Assembly: GCA_021234155.1 (NCBI GenBank)
Contig: JAJEKV010000030.1
Coordinates: 6,383,890-6,447,889, forward strand
Direction of reading: 5' to 3'
Source: Isoetes taiwanensis
Taxonomy: Eukaryota; Streptophyta; Lycopodiopsida; Isoetales; Isoetaceae
DNA length: 64,000 nucleotides
Within the stretch, counting starts at the first letter, position 1; every line of letters begins with the position of its first letter. The translations under genes were made by a program, and so were the position numbers. The notes under the pieces are model-generated. The model was not told where the DNA came from and ran no database searches. It saw nothing but the letters and a program-made list of their open reading frames with translations. Below are positions 35,716 through 49,567 of this stretch, in pieces.

Positions 35716-36839
35716 GGCGGCGTGACATGCTCTTGGATTTTGTAGCAATGGCTCATAGAGCATTTCTCGGGTGATCTCGATCGTTCGATAAGTTCCGGTG
35801 TTTCACAATTTAGGACTATTCAAATAAAGCCACACACTATCCTTTAACTGCTTTTCCTAAAATCTAAACCTGCATGGAGAGCTTCCACGCCTCATTTTTC
35901 TTTGGTGGGGAGACATGGGCACTCATAAGGCGGTTGCCATTTGCAAGGAGAAAAATGAAATTGATGTTAAAGAAGAGCATCTGCTAGCACAAAAAGGGTG
36001 CTTTTTATTGCCTCATATTCATATCCTCGTTGTGAAGTTGAAGATTCAGGTGCCATAAAGTCAAAAGTCGTCTTCTTGTTATCTTTCCTATTGCATTGTC
36101 TGATTGATTTTGGGTTTAAAATCCCTAGAACATGTTCTCTAAGTCCTCTGCATCAAGAAAAGAAAAAAAGCGTGTATTAGAAGAAAAAAGAAGATACAAT
36201 ATACAATTCTGCTCAAAAATGAACAGAGGGTCATCCATGCAACATCATTTAACAATAGGATTAAGAAAAATAATGAAATTCAAACTCCGTATCCTGCTAA
36301 AGATTTATCCTGTTTAAACTATCTTCAAATGGTGAACTTCATGATTAACAGTACCTTCTCAGTCACAATACAACAAAATGTGTCAACGAGGAGAATAAGA
36401 ACTTGGTTGTCGTGTCATCAATGACAAGCTCCCAGCCTGTAGGTAGCGTCATGATTATGCAATTTTCATATTTTGTTTGCGAATCCTTCAGGTTTGCCTT
36501 ACTCTCGCATAGTGTGACTGTGTTCCTTGTGAGGCAGTTTGTCTTCCAAACTGACATAGCACAAACAAAGGTGCCATCCAAATATGACTGAGTCTTTAAC
36601 ATGCAAGTGCCACCTCCTTATTTTTTAAGAATTTGCCATCCATTGTGCAGAAGCCCATGTCACCAAACATATGGCAGCCACCAATTGGAAAAGAAATGGT
36701 TATGAAGAGTGGCTACAAAATCAATATATTTCCCAAGCACATGAAAATCTAACTCCCCGCTTATGGTTCGCTTAAACAGGTTTTTCATATAGTGCAACGG
36801 CATAGACAATTATCTCTTTTACGATGTTTGAAATAATCA
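35716..36839. other. No gene recognised
   Basis: Between the left ~95-bp repeat and the ARO pseudogene. A minus-strand open frame (36363-36602, containing IIMTLPTGWELVIDDTTT) may be eroded coding sequence of unknown origin. Confidence 0.35.
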
Positions 36840-38150
36840 GACCAGAGTCCTCAGTAATAAGTACCTATTTCTAAGTCGTAATGACCATCCCGGCAATCAC
36901 TTTGGTATAATTCAAGCTTTTCTATTGCCGTTGAAACTAAGTTCTCCATATCGTATTCCGCATCGGTGACTTGATCTTGTAGCCTGTTTTAAAACGCTCA
37001 AAGCATCTCGCTTTTTGGGGAATCATCATCCCCCGCATTCACAACAATATTACGTAACAAGATCAAAGAAGGAACTTGCGGGACCTTCGAACAAAACAAG
37101 TTGAACCAAATAAGATGCTCCATTGGCGTCTAATATTGCTTTAGAGTGTTGTTGACAAAGGAAATTATCCTTTTCGCGTGAATTTTCATAGGGCTATTGC
37201 AGACCTCTTTTCAACTTCATAATTGTTAGATGCTAGGCGAAAGCAAAGAATTGTATGTACCACCTTGACCTCCTTTGCGGGAAATATTCTTGCAATGCAT
37301 CCAATTGCCTTTAAACAACATACACTGACTCTACGGTTCTCATGTTTCAATGACGCTTAGTAATCGTTCTACAATGGCCCTCACGGATGGCGAGTTCATC
37401 TTAAATCTTTGCGCTCTTTAACTCTCGGTCGTCTTCAATTTTAGAATCGCAATTTCCATGACCGCCATGATTGAGTTTTTTACGCACTTGTCCTGTTTCC
37501 TTCTCAATTAATTGTGCAAAACAAAGTAATGCTCTTGTGTCGGTAATAAATTTGCAATTCCTTACATTCTTAAGCTTGCTAGTTTCCATAGTGCATGTGC
37601 CATACGCCTTCATCTCGGATGGACGGTTTGTGCATCAACACGCTCTCTTTCCTTTCTATTATAGTCCCTTTGAGAAACCCCCAAGCATTGGTCCGCCATT
37701 TTCCCCCTTTGTTGCTTCTTGAATGGTGGTGGTTAGGAGATGCCAAATAACTTGATGGGCAAACATCAAATGGACTTTTTGGCTTCCCTTGAGGCCAATT
37801 ACGGAAGCTTTTGAAGGATCAACCACTTTTTTTCTCTAACCATCTTTGGTTTTTCCGACCCAAACTTTTTCATCATTTGTCTCGACCTTATTTTGATATT
37901 CTTCCCAATTGTTTCCTACATTTGGTTGAGCTCAGCCTTGCTTTGGGCCGCGCTCTTAGCTATAGTGTGCATTGTTGGTGGATTCTGCGGTTTTGTTGGT
38001 TCTTCAATGGTATCATATGAAAGAAGTGTAACCAAATACCTTATGGCACCCCAAAGACCAAAAGCATTCTTGGCTTCTTGAGCTTCAGATCGTGGTGACC
38101 ATATGAGCTATTGGGTTGCAACTTGTGTTTGCACCTTCATAGTCCGTCGT
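36840..38150 (-). pseudogene. Armadillo-repeat-only (ARO-type) protein pseudogene
   Basis: Read on the minus strand from 38150 down to 36840, successive blocks in shifting frames match the plant armadillo-repeat-only family in the right order. They are MKVQTQVAT; KNAFGLWGAIRYLVTLLS; a block containing TDTRALLCFAQLIEKE; FKMNSPSVRAIVERLLSVIE; a block with IGCIARIFPAKEVKVVHTI; NFLCQQHSKAILDANGAS; LRNIVVNAGDD; and the C-terminal LELYQS. These proteins act in polarised growth and trichoblast or pollen development. At least five stops or frameshifts are visible. No intron remnants separate the blocks, so a retrocopy or transposon-captured copy is possible. Confidence 0.8.
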
Positions 38151-39040
38151 AAGTATTGCTATAGGAACTATTGCTTGCACCAATTACAATGCACTCTACT
38201 CACTTGAAACATATATGCTTAACGCTGCCCAGCATGATATCACAATCTATTTCTGCTATCGATGCCACAAAACATCTACTCCGGTTCCAACTTCAAAAAT
38301 TTCAAACTGCTTTTTGACATTGCACAACTTACAACTTACTGAGGCTAGCTTTTCTTTGGGTTTGGCTATGTTAGAAATAGCTATGTCGGCAAGTTTCTTA
38401 GCCTTTAAAGTGGTCTTGGCATGTTGTGCCCGGACTAGTTAGGTGTCCGAACTTCTTCCATCCGCAAGGAATCCTCTCATCATAATTTATACATAATTTT
38501 CATATTTTACAAATGCATTCATTAAAAAAAATAGCCCACTTACACGATTCCACATGCAATACATTGTTAAATATCATATTATCTAGCCCACCAGTTTGAG
38601 AATTGGACCATTCCATGCAAGGCTACCTACTCTAGCGAGAATGGGCTTTAAGGGATCGAACACGCATTGACCATTAAACAAATCAGGTTAAGAAACCATG
38701 GAGAAATAACACTACAGACTAAACCAAAAAGTCTGACCGACTAAGAGAGAAAGAATCCCATAGTGAACAACGAGTTATTTAAACCAAGCGCAATATGTTT
38801 TCCATCGGGGCCCTGTGCCACACTAGTCACGGGGGCCAACCTCATGGACACGCATGAGCTCTTCGATGGAATTGGTTGTAGCATTCGAGGAGGTAAATAG
38901 TGTTTCCCGATTTGCAAATGACCACAACATTATTATTGCCCGTTACGTCTTTCCGGTTAAGCTTAGCGGTTCAAGCATCCCAGACCCACAACGGTGACGC
39001 CAATTCTGAGGGGGAGGATAGGTTTGTAGCTTGATCCACC
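38151..39040. other. No gene recognised; possible polypurine tract
   Basis: At 38999-39013 GAGGGGGAGGATAGG precedes the right ~95-bp repeat and resembles a polypurine tract before an LTR. On the minus strand an open segment (MRLAPVTSVAQGPDGKHIAL, about 38770-38850) resembles a WD-type motif but stands alone. The plus-strand frame 38215-38442 is not recognised. Confidence 0.35.
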
Positions 39041-39135
39041 AAAGATATCCTAGGGATATTCTAGCATATACCTAGGATATGCCAAAAACCCACATAAACA
39101 AGGGTTTGCCCCCCTAGGGGCAACCCAAAAAAAGG
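39041..39135. repeat. Dispersed repeat of about 95 bp, right copy
   Basis: See the left copy at 35617-35715. The end contains a near palindrome, GGGTTTGCCCCCCTAGGGG followed by CAACCC, also seen at 21918-21955. Confidence 0.75.
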
Positions 39136-39900
39136 GGGCATTTTATGGTTAATGTTTATTAAATATTGGATGTTTATTAAATATTGGATTAATGCCTTGT
39201 TATAAGTTGGCAGCAAAAATTAATGACACAAATACAAAGCTTCCACTAAACCTCTACGAGCAGACATCCATTAGATTCGAATTCAAGGTGTTGAGGCAAG
39301 GTCCGTCTTCTTCGGACATGCCAGATATGGCTCTTCCTTCCGACAGCTCCCTTTGCATAATGGAGGCCTTTAACCGGCAGTTTCTGGATCAGAGCAGTGC
39401 TCCTTCTTTGCCTCAGTTTTCTTCTGAGTTTGCCTTCTGCTAAATTTTTCCTTCTGTCGCCCTTCCGGATCAGAGCAGTGCAGGCTTGGCGGAGTGGTGC
39501 AGGCTGTGCTTGCTGGATTTTCCTTGCTCGGTTATCCCGCTTAGTTCTGTGAACTAACTCTTCCTGAATGCATTCGAAGAGTTCTTCTTGGACGCCATTC
39601 CGCCGCCATGGCGTGGAATCTTGGTTTCATTGCAGCTCCTATTTAGTTTACTCCATCGGTCTGATCTGGTAAAAGCCGAAATAGTTATGAAGGTTAATTT
39701 TTTTTTCTGCTAAGGGTGCGCCAAGCTTTTGCATTTTCGATTCTGATGCTTATGACCCCTGTCGATTTTGATTTATTGTTTAAGGATTTCTGAACCTGCA
39801 TAAAGTTGATAGTGAAACAGAGCATGTTGAACAATTCTAGCTTGGTTATTGAAATGTAATTGTTAACTTGGTTGGCTTTAATATCCGTGTCTATTGTCAG
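39136..39900. other. No gene assigned
   Basis: Upstream of the AP-4 epsilon exon. A plus-strand frame at 39192-39443 has no recognised family. The last ~30 bases before 39901 form a normal intron end (TCTATTGTCAG). Confidence 0.4.
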
Positions 39901-40116
39901 ATCAAGCTGCTCAAAATATTGGCTTTACTTGGTTGTGGAGATAAGATTGCAAGTGAGAACATGTACAGTGTCCTCGTAGACATACTTAAACATAGTGACC
40001 CTACTATAAACATCGGAAATGCCATTCTTTATGAATGTGTTTGCACTCTCACAGCAATTCATCCAAGTCCAAAGCTTCTCCAACAAGCACCCGAGATCAC
40101 TTCAAAGTTTTTGAAG
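39901..40116 (+). pseudogene. Orphan exon of AP-4 complex subunit epsilon
   Basis: This 216-bp exon (72 codons, phase 0 at both ends) lies between TATTGTCAG and GTAAATATT. It starts IKLLKILALLGCGDK, continues SENMYSVLVDI, and ends with GNAILYECVCTLTAIHPS and KLLQQAPEITSKFLK. This is the adaptin-N segment of the large subunit of the AP-4 vesicle adaptor that sorts cargo at the trans-Golgi network. It has no stop or shift. I found no neighbouring AP-4 epsilon exon in the usable distance, and the adjacent candidate at 40351-40413 (MIQAESGHLLVRPLIDG) does not belong to that protein. It is most likely a captured or stranded exon, or one exon of a gene with very long introns. Confidence 0.75.
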
Positions 40117-40532
40117 GTAAATATTTTCTTATTTTATTTTGTATATACAACTTCTTTTAAAGTTTCGTTACACACAATATGATTCATATAAAGTTTTCTT
40201 TTGCTGTGTGCAGAGTGAAATTCAGCTGTTATGCTTATGTATGCCTTTTTCAAGCAGCTTCGTAGCTGGATGTTCTGCATTTCAAACCATAATTTCTGCT
40301 CTGCATTTTTATTAACTCCATCCATCTCATGATATGTTCAATATCTGCAGATGATTCAAGCTGAAAGTGGACACTTGCTTGTGCGGCCTTTAATTGATGG
40401 ACAAGATATTGGGTACGCACTCCAAAACTTTTTTTTCTATAAGAAAGTTATATGCTTGCTGGTCTTATCTCTAAAAGTCTTCTAAATTATGTATCTTGCT
40501 TGACTCTTTCCGTAACTTCTCAACTAGAAACG

Positions 40533-41040
40533 TGGCCATAACTCCCAAATTGAAGCTCTGTTTTATGCACAAGAACATCCGTTGGAAAGGTCACTGGAAG
40601 GTCCACAATTGACGCTAGGCATCCATTTTCCAAATTCCTAGCAGAAATGGGCCAAAACAGTGCCAAATCAGGCAATGTCTTTGCTGCCACAGTTTTACAG
40701 TTGGGTAGAAATATGGCCATAACTCCAAAATGAAAGCTCTATTTTCTGCACAGGAACATCCGGCAGAAAGGTCACTGGAAGATCCACAATTGATGCTAGG
40801 CATCCATTTTCCAAATTCTTAACATAAATGGGCTAAAGCAGTGCCAAATGATCTAATGTCTTTGCTTGCCACAGTTTTATAGTTGAGTAAAAATATGGCC
40901 ATAACTCCTAATGAAAGCTCTATTGTCTGTGCAAGAACATGTATTGGAAGATCATTGGTCAGTCCACAAATGTTGCTTGGCATACATTTTTCAAATGCTT
41001 AGCATGAATGAGTCAAACCACCAGGCATGCACTCTTGAAC
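40533..41040. repeat. 181-bp tandem repeat, three units
   Basis: Units begin at TGGCCATAACTCC at 40533, 40714 and 40896 (periods 181 and 182), the third truncated. Each contains AAGCTCT-TTT, GGCATCCATTTTCCAAAT, and TGCCACAGTTTTA. Minus-strand frames across it are artefacts. The unit length is like that of satellite monomers, but three units do not make a satellite. Confidence 0.93.
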
Positions 41041-42750
41041 TTGGTTTTTTACAGCTGCAACAAATTTTGTTACGGCCAGTTGAATGCTTTGCTTTCTAGA
41101 TATCATAACATCATCTTAAAATAACCCGCATTACACCAAGCACATGCTCTTCTCAAGGAACATGGCAAACAAATATGTCGCTGGGAATATGGCTTGTTGG
41201 GCCTTCAAGAGCTGTTATAACTAGCTTTGGTAAGGGTATATTTCATCGTGCCTACCTTGCAAGCAACGGCATCTGCCATTTCTTCATAGTTTTGAGATTT
41301 TATTTGTATGATTGGATCGTTATCATTTGCTTAGTTATTCTGTTCTATGGTATTCATCAAATCCAGCCTTTAGTTTCTTTAGTTTACGATCTTGCTCTGG
41401 ATTTTAATTGACTCCATGTTCTTTATTTGTCCGTAACCAGATTTTATGCGTTCAGAAGGCAAATTCCCGATTTACATCAAGGTGCACTTGGTAAGAAAGC
41501 TTGCTTTTGATCTAGCATGTGTGTAACTTGAAAGTTGTTAAATTGGCCATTTCCAGACTTGCTTTATGCTTTCATAAGCATGCGAGCTATCACTAAAGCT
41601 ATGAAGATTGCAGTCTGACACCCACGTCCAGATTTCTTCTAGTGATGCTTCCGTGATGGGAAGGGAGTAAGTTGGCCCTACATATTTATATAAAAGTCTC
41701 AAACATAGTTTTGTCAATGGATTATGTCTGAAACTTCCCTATATTTTGCCATATAATGCAGAGTCAGGCATTATATTAAAGGTATGAACATTATCAAGGG
41801 AGCTGTTTACATTTGTTTTGCTAGGTCCATTTTAAATGCAACCTAGTGCTTTGTCTTCAACTGAGTCCTTCCATGTTGGATAAACTAGGGTGAGGCGCAA
41901 CATCCAAAGGTGTTTTTGTTCCGGAATGGCATAACTAGTTCCCTGTCATTTTTCATTTCAAAAACCCTGCTTTATACTCCAATAACATGTTGTGGATGAC
42001 CTGTGCAGGATTTTCTTTGAGCTATTGTTCCATTATAGCAAGACATCAGCAACATCTCAAGACATCTTGTGCATTTTATTTGGACTATTGTAGGATTTGC
42101 TTGCAATGCGGAGATCTGCCACAATCTATAGGTGAAAGAAAATTAGATTCGCTATTGATAATGTTCTAGATGAGTATGCGCATTCTATATATAATGTGCA
42201 ATGTGCGTGTATCATTAGAAATGGGCCCAATCGCTTATTGTTTATCTGACTGTTGTTCCCACTAGAAATGGAGGCAAAGAAAGTTTGGCACTCATGCTTA
42301 TTTGATGCGCTTGAGTAGATTCTAAAGTGGGATTTTTTGTATCCTGGTAGATAATCAATTGTATTTCCTTAGCACATATATCTCATTAATAAAGGGAGGT
42401 ACATTTTAAATGCTTATGGTGCTTCAGACATAGCTACTGAATGTGTTCTTCAAACTAATGCTTGCAAGTGCTATGATGCTGATCAAAGGTTGTATTTGGA
42501 GTTGATGTATCTACAAGAGGTTGCCAGCGAAATTTCAAGCTTAGATAAACTTTTTCTTAACTGGAGTCGAATCATTTCACAAAACTTTTCCAAACGCCAG
42601 TGTGCATCTTCTATTTTGTTTCCATCTTAGTATGTGCAGCAGGTCAAGTTTGCAATTTTTGTCAGGACTTAGGGCTTCTGATTTCCAACGAGAATGTGTT
42701 CGTGTTTTCTATGCTAGTTTCTGCTGAACAGTCTTGCTTCATATCGTGGA
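41041..42750. other. Unrecognised, with exon-like pieces
   Basis: Possible eroded exons at about 41442-41490, 42008-42095 and 42405-42560 (ILNAYGASDIATECVLQTN, with a split frame). They may belong to the gene that left the AP-4 epsilon exon, but none matches that protein convincingly. Confidence 0.3.
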
Positions 42751-42843
42751 GCTCGTTTCTTGGACCTTCAAATTTTTGAGTGAATGGGCATGTGATGAAG
42801 CTCGTTTCTTGGACCTTCAAATTTTTGAGTGAATGGGCATGTA
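42751..42843. repeat. 49-bp tandem duplication
   Basis: GCTCGTTTCTTGGACCTTCA and the following 29 bases occur at 42751 and again at 42800. The second copy is nearly perfect. Confidence 0.93.
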
Positions 42844-42865
42844 GCACATGCTGATGCTTAGACAT

Positions 42866-42900
42866 ATGAATAGAATAGAATAGATTTTTTAACATATATA
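42866..42900 (-). repeat. Short ATTCT microsatellite
   Basis: Minus strand reads GTTAAAAAATCTATTC then ATTCT units, resembling the end of the family B module at 57944-58010 (GTTAAAAAATTTGTTCT). It could be a minimal insertion remnant. Confidence 0.5.
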
Positions 42901-44125
<1,225 letters not shown>

Positions 44126-44644
44126 GTAAGAGAATCTAGGAAAATATACAAGTCTAACGGAATCTCTTAAAATCTAATTGAATCTAAGGGAATCTTCATA
44201 ATATCTAAGGGAATTTAAGAAAATCTTGATAAATCTTAGAGTTTTTTTAAGATTTTGCAAAGAGCGACAATAGAATGTTCTAAAATGTTTCATAATAAAG
44301 GTGTACAATATAAATCTTGAAAAAAAAAAAATATTCTAGATGCTCAGGGCAAGCACCTCAGTCTAAAAATAGAAAATATTTTAAAAATGTTGCACAGATC
44401 CAAAATAGATTATTTTAGAAGGTTTTAAATGCTCATGGGTAAGCACCTCAATCAAAATAGAAAATTCTAAGAGAACCTAGGGGAATCTTCATGAATGCTA
44501 AATATAATACATAGAATGTTGAAGAATATAGAGGAATCACAAGACAATCTCAGTAGAATCGTTGGTCACCGTAAGAACATGCTAAAACTGGAACAATGCG
44601 CCATAGGACGCATTAAATTTCTTGTATATATATATATTTGTTGA
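44126..44644. other. No gene recognised; AT-rich with short repeats
   Basis: Contains recurring AATCTAAGGGAATC and ATTCTAGA-like motifs and a repeated GCTCA-GG-AAGCACCTCA block (about 44340 and 44430). No coding sequence. Confidence 0.5.
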
Positions 44645-47600
44645 AGAACTGTGTCATCAATATATTAAAAGAATGGTAATGTTACAAAGCAAGTGAGGAG
44701 GAAGGAGAACTGCCCCAAAGAGACAGCGATACCTTGACACTCTACAACAAACTCACAAAAAAACTGCAACTCTACCGCTGTACAAACCGACCATCACCAT
44801 CTACAATACCCAAGAAGTCCCGCCAAATGGCAAACTTCCGCTCTACTACTCCCGGGAACACCAGAAAGCTTTGAAATAGCTTGTACCTGAGTCGAGGAAT
44901 CGAGAGGGCGCGATCTCAATCCCCCGACAGATCCACAACCGCCGGCCGCTTCCAAATCAACCACACCAACCAAGCCACGCGACGGATGCAGCTTTTGTTG
45001 CCGCAAGAGCTGCCAAGCACCGAGATACACATGAAGAAGCAACTGGCGGCTAGTCAATCTCACCGAAGCGAGCCCTAACCCAATCCCTGTGGCTTGCAAG
45101 TGAGGGCACAAAACCGCATAATGCCCACGGTCTCACGATGAAGGCCACAACAAGGGCGAGAGGGCTCACCCCGCCTAAACCGACTCACAAGGGCATTCAC
45201 CCTAATACGGCGTGCACCACCCGCCCGCGAAGCACCCTAACCTTCGATTGGGGAAGTGAGCTCCATGTCCACGCCCAAACCGAAAGCACCATCGAGAACC
45301 GGAAGCTGCGAGACCACTTGCACGAAGGGGGGTGTGTCATGAATAGCCAAACTTTCGGTAAGAAGGCGCACAAAGCAAGAAGACACAACATCCGGATGAA
45401 CCTTCCAAACCGCACCACCTCATCATCCCGAGGGACTATAGGTATGTGTAGCGGAATACTCCCCGCCACATGCTCCCGTGATAGCCCTGTCATCGCTTCC
45501 TCAGCTTAAAAGCGAAGAAGAACTCCCACGGCTAGCTGACCACCCCAATGCCAATCCTCAAAGGTGAGCACAAAGAGCTTCGCCTTCAACGGGCCGGCTC
45601 AAGGTCCGAAAGCATGCACGCATGTGACCAAGGGCAAGTGCGCTTGTGGGGGTAGAGGAACCCACAAGAAAAGAGAAGAGTGGTGATAAACCGAGGCATA
45701 ATCTGTTTGGAAGAGCACACGCACATGATCCCAAGCCCGCAACACTCCCGGTGGAGAAAAGGGGATGCATGTGGGAAAGGCGGGAGACCATACAACGGTG
45801 CCCGGGGCAACTCCACATGCAAGATGGCTTCCCAAATGCCACACAATGGCTAAGAGATCGCAACAACGGCACCAAGAGGGAGAAGATGCTCCATCCTGCA
45901 GAGTGCTCCAAACAAACTTGGAGACCAACACCTTACTATGCACGGCCCAAATCAGAATGGCCAAGCCCCCCATGCTCGAGTAGGAGACACTTCCACCAAG
46001 CCACTTTAACAACCGCCCTTCATCATCCCCTCCCCCACACAAAATTTGAACAATCTTATCCAAAGCACAGATCTTACCCTCGGGAGCTAGCATCGCAGAT
46101 GTCAGTATACACATGAGTGCTACAAAGTCTTGACTTGGCAATAGTGATCCTACTACGCCATGGACAACTTGCTACCCTTCCACCAATTGAGGTGTTTTAC
46201 GCAACCCCGCAAAATCTCATCCCACACTCTCCCCATGGAAACATCCCTCCAAAGGGAATACCCGCCAGCCTTAGTACACACATTACCTGGAAGCACCTTC
46301 CAAGGGAATAGAGCCAAACAAGGGGGAGGCGGAGTCAGCTGGGCCCATAATGCGGAGCACTTACCCCAATTCAGAAGAATGCCCGAGGCCAAGGAGAAAG
46401 TATCCAACAAACCCTTCACATTCCTGCAAATTCCTCTCTTCTGCCACCAAGAAGAGGAAAGTGTCATCGGCAAACTGGTTAATAATCTGCTGGCTACCAT
46501 CCTGCATCCGAAGCCCATCCACCACTCTCCTCCGCCGCAGCCAAAACAATCAGACAAAGGTGCCTCCGCCACAATCGTAAACAAAAACGGCCAAAGGGCA
46601 CCCTCGACGCACCCGGGCGCCTAAGGAGAAAAGGCGGAGGGTTCACCCCGCACACCACCGTATTGGCCGACCTATGCGACTTCATGGTATCTTCAGAAAG
46701 CGTGGACTACGCCCAATGCTAAAATTATGGCGGAACAAGAACTCCCAGCGGACACTATCGTAAGCTTTGGCAAAGTCAAGCTTAAGATAGGCAATGCCTT
46801 GACCTGTTCTTCTGGCCCAATAAAGGCCCTCATAAGCTGCGGCAACATTAGTCAAAATGTTCCTCCCAGGGACAAACCCAGACTCGCACCTTACTAATGG
46901 AAGAAGTCAACACCGGCTTCAACTTCTCTGCCGGACTTTCGCAATAATCTTATACATAGAGGACAACAAGGAGATAGCCTCCAATCATTAATAGTAGAAG
47001 GTCGCTTTAACCTTAGGAATCAAAGGAAATGCATGCGGTATTCAAGATCCTATCCATTTGAGAATCTTTGCAAACAACTCAAGATACACACAGTACACCG
47101 ACTCACCAGCCCACTCCCAATAAGTTTGAAAGAACTCCCACGGGGATGCCATCAGCCCCGGGACATTTATCCTTGGCCATGCACATACATGCCGCACTCT
47201 GCTCCAAGCTCTCACGCCGGTGGGAATAGATGGCTTAACAGGCCCCAAAACAAGCCTCCCGTGCATCTCACGCTCATAGGGAAGAGTGCGGTAGCGAAAA
47301 ACCCCGAGAAATGGGTATGCACATACCTCTCTTACAAATCAGCGGGATCCTCCAGCGTCCGGCCATCAGGGCAAAGCAAGGGGCGCCATAGATGCCGCAT
47401 CGCCGGCCGCCCTATTTTGCTCAAGGTTTCCCGGCGAACTTGTGTCCCCTCCTTCAACCAGTGGGGCCACCTTCACACGTGCCTCCTGCACTTTAACACG
47501 CTCCGAGCAACAATACGCAACAACTTTGCATTCTCCTAATGCCATCGAAGGTACTGCGCCCGAATCCTCTCAACTCGATAGAGACCATGCAACTCTGCGC

Positions 47601-49330
47601 TCTGCCACTGCGCCGCCTACCAAAGACCTTGGCAAAAGCGGCTTCACCCGCTAAGGCGGTCACCATACCGAACATACCCTTCGAGGAGATGAAAAGGTAT
47701 CAAGCCACAACTCCGGCAGCTGGGCCGAGAAATCCGCATCAGCCAAGCCGGGTGTTCAAACGGAACACCGTCCTAGAGGGCCGAGGCAATCGCACCCCGA
47801 CCGGACAAAATCTGAGGGGTAATGATCAGAAATGGAGGTAGAGAATGTTACTCCGTAAGAAAGAGGGCACACCATCCAGTGCGCATGGGGAAGCTTAACA
47901 CCGGTCATGCCTAGCATACGCCCGGCCCGCACCAATCTGCCTATTACAATACGTGAAAGACAAGTCTCCAGGAACCTCAACCAAGGCCAAATCCTGCAAC
48001 AAACGAGACCACTGGTCCCTCTCAAACCCATGCACAACCTGTGTTCCAGAACCAGAGCGATCCTCTACTCGCTCTACCATATTAAAGTTCCCTAACAATA
48101 ACCAAGCGACCTGCAACCCACCAAGAGCTCGCAACTTATTCCGAACTATGGCCCATAAAGCACCTCGCTGAGAAGGCTAATTAGGGGCATAAACATTAAC
48201 AATCCCCCACTCTTGCCCTCCCTCCAACCACTTAATTATTGCCCACAGGCCAAACACCTCGGCTGCTGCAGTACGCGTGACTGCGCGATCCATCCTCCAA
48301 GCAATAAAAGTACCCCCACTAGTCCGCCCAGAAGAAGAAGCAATAGAGGCAAACTGCCTACCAACCATATTCATGAGCCTAGACATATCACCCCTATGAC
48401 ACTTATGCTCCTGAATGCAAACAATATCAGGACGCAACTGCCGAAGTGCCAAAGAAACACGGGCCCTCTTATTACTAGAGGACCGCACCCCCCGCACATT
48501 CCAACTAAGGATCGACCTATTCATCCCGGAGGAGAAGTGTCCGGCCCACATGCCTACCCACTCGCCATCAGCCCACTCCCGCGAGTCATCATCTAGAGCC
48601 GGAGGATTAATCACAACAATGTGATCCGAGGCGCTTCACGTGAGATTCCACTTCCAACACGTGTTGGAAGTCCCCCAGGCACCTCCATAGAGTCATGGGC
48701 CACACTAGTCTCTACCTCCACCCGGGCTGCTCCCGCCACCCCATGCTCAACACATACTGCTACCGGGACATCCCCACCAGGATCACCAACCCCTCCCACG
48801 ATACCTCCCCTCGGACCTAGCCACAACCAAATCATCCGAGCCCTCCCCCGAGCCACCACGCCCCTAACCCCGCCATCCAATGGGCGGCCCGGAAGAAGCT
48901 CTGCCCGGCCCCGCCCCACACCACCTCTCCCAACCACACCACCTCGCCCAACTCCACTCACGCACCCACGGAGTCCCCTCATGCATTTGCCTCGGGAACC
49001 AGGAATCCCGGGCCCCTGCATAAGCATCCGCAACCCCTACCACATCACAAGCACTAGCAGGATCATCAACATGGTCAGATGGTAGCACAATAGATGGAAA
49101 CATCCGCCGGACCTAAGAGCCATTCAAAAGCTTCAATCGGAAGAGAAAATGCCAGGGACCACTACGCACTGGAAGAGAAGTGGGCACAGGCTGCAAAGCA
49201 GGCAGAGCAACACAGATCTTGGGGACCTGCACAATAGAATGAGCCAAATATACACCCAGGCCATTAGCCATAGAAACCAAGAAATCAGGCACCATCAGAT
49301 CGTATCACTTGCTACATGTAATCCTTTTCC
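44645..49330 (-). mobile_element. GC-rich L1-type LINE, degenerate
   Basis: Minus-strand order runs from 49330 to 44645. A GC-rich ORF1-like region (about 48611-49300) comes first. An endonuclease domain follows with RSILSWNVRGV, LRPDIVCIQEHK (48177-48614) and LLGNFNMVERVEDRSGSGTQ (about 48065-48110). Reverse transcriptase shows motif A as AYLKLDFAKAYDSVRWEFL (about 46720-46790) and the catalytic block QFADDTFLFL (about 46450-46490), followed by a long post-RT region (45599-46150). Frameshifts and stops separate the pieces. The 3' end at 44645-44680 reads TTGATGACACAGTTCTTCAA and passes into an AT repeat, with no long A run. Plus-strand open frames here are shadows. Confidence 0.88.
48177..48614 (-). 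pseudogene. LINE endonuclease domain (part of the 44.6-49.3 kb LINE)
   Basis: The open frame starts MINPPALDDD and contains the APE-type endonuclease N-terminus: SWNVRGV, the catalytic-Glu block CIQEHK, and GGTFIAWRMDRAV, then stops after VNVYAPN. The following GNFNMV block lies in another frame, so the domain is split by a frameshift and is inactive. This domain nicks target DNA to prime reverse transcription in functional elements. Confidence 0.85.
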
Positions 49331-49567
49331 CTATATTCGGTTTGTCTTTCTTTTTCTGTTTTTAACACGGAGGCTAGCAGATGTTGGCCTTTAGAAAAAT
49401 TCAAGAATGATTTATTTCATTGTAATATTGCTGTAAGTTATTTTTTTTTACTTGAAATTAATCAAAGGCAGAGATCTTTTTGTGATTATTGTTATTATTA
49501 AACCTGTGCACAAGGATGTCTCAACCTCTCCAAATTCTGGAATCTTATGCTTTTAACAGAGGCTTTG
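49331..49567. other. No gene recognised
   Basis: T-rich flank between the LINE and the GTGACA-type array. Confidence 0.5.

Noticed and set aside
40351-40413. Second AP-4 epsilon exon
   Set aside because: The translation does not match the segment that follows in that protein.
45138-48624. Long plus-strand frames of 120-170 codons
   Set aside because: Shadows of the GC-rich LINE on the minus strand, where EN and RT motifs are found.
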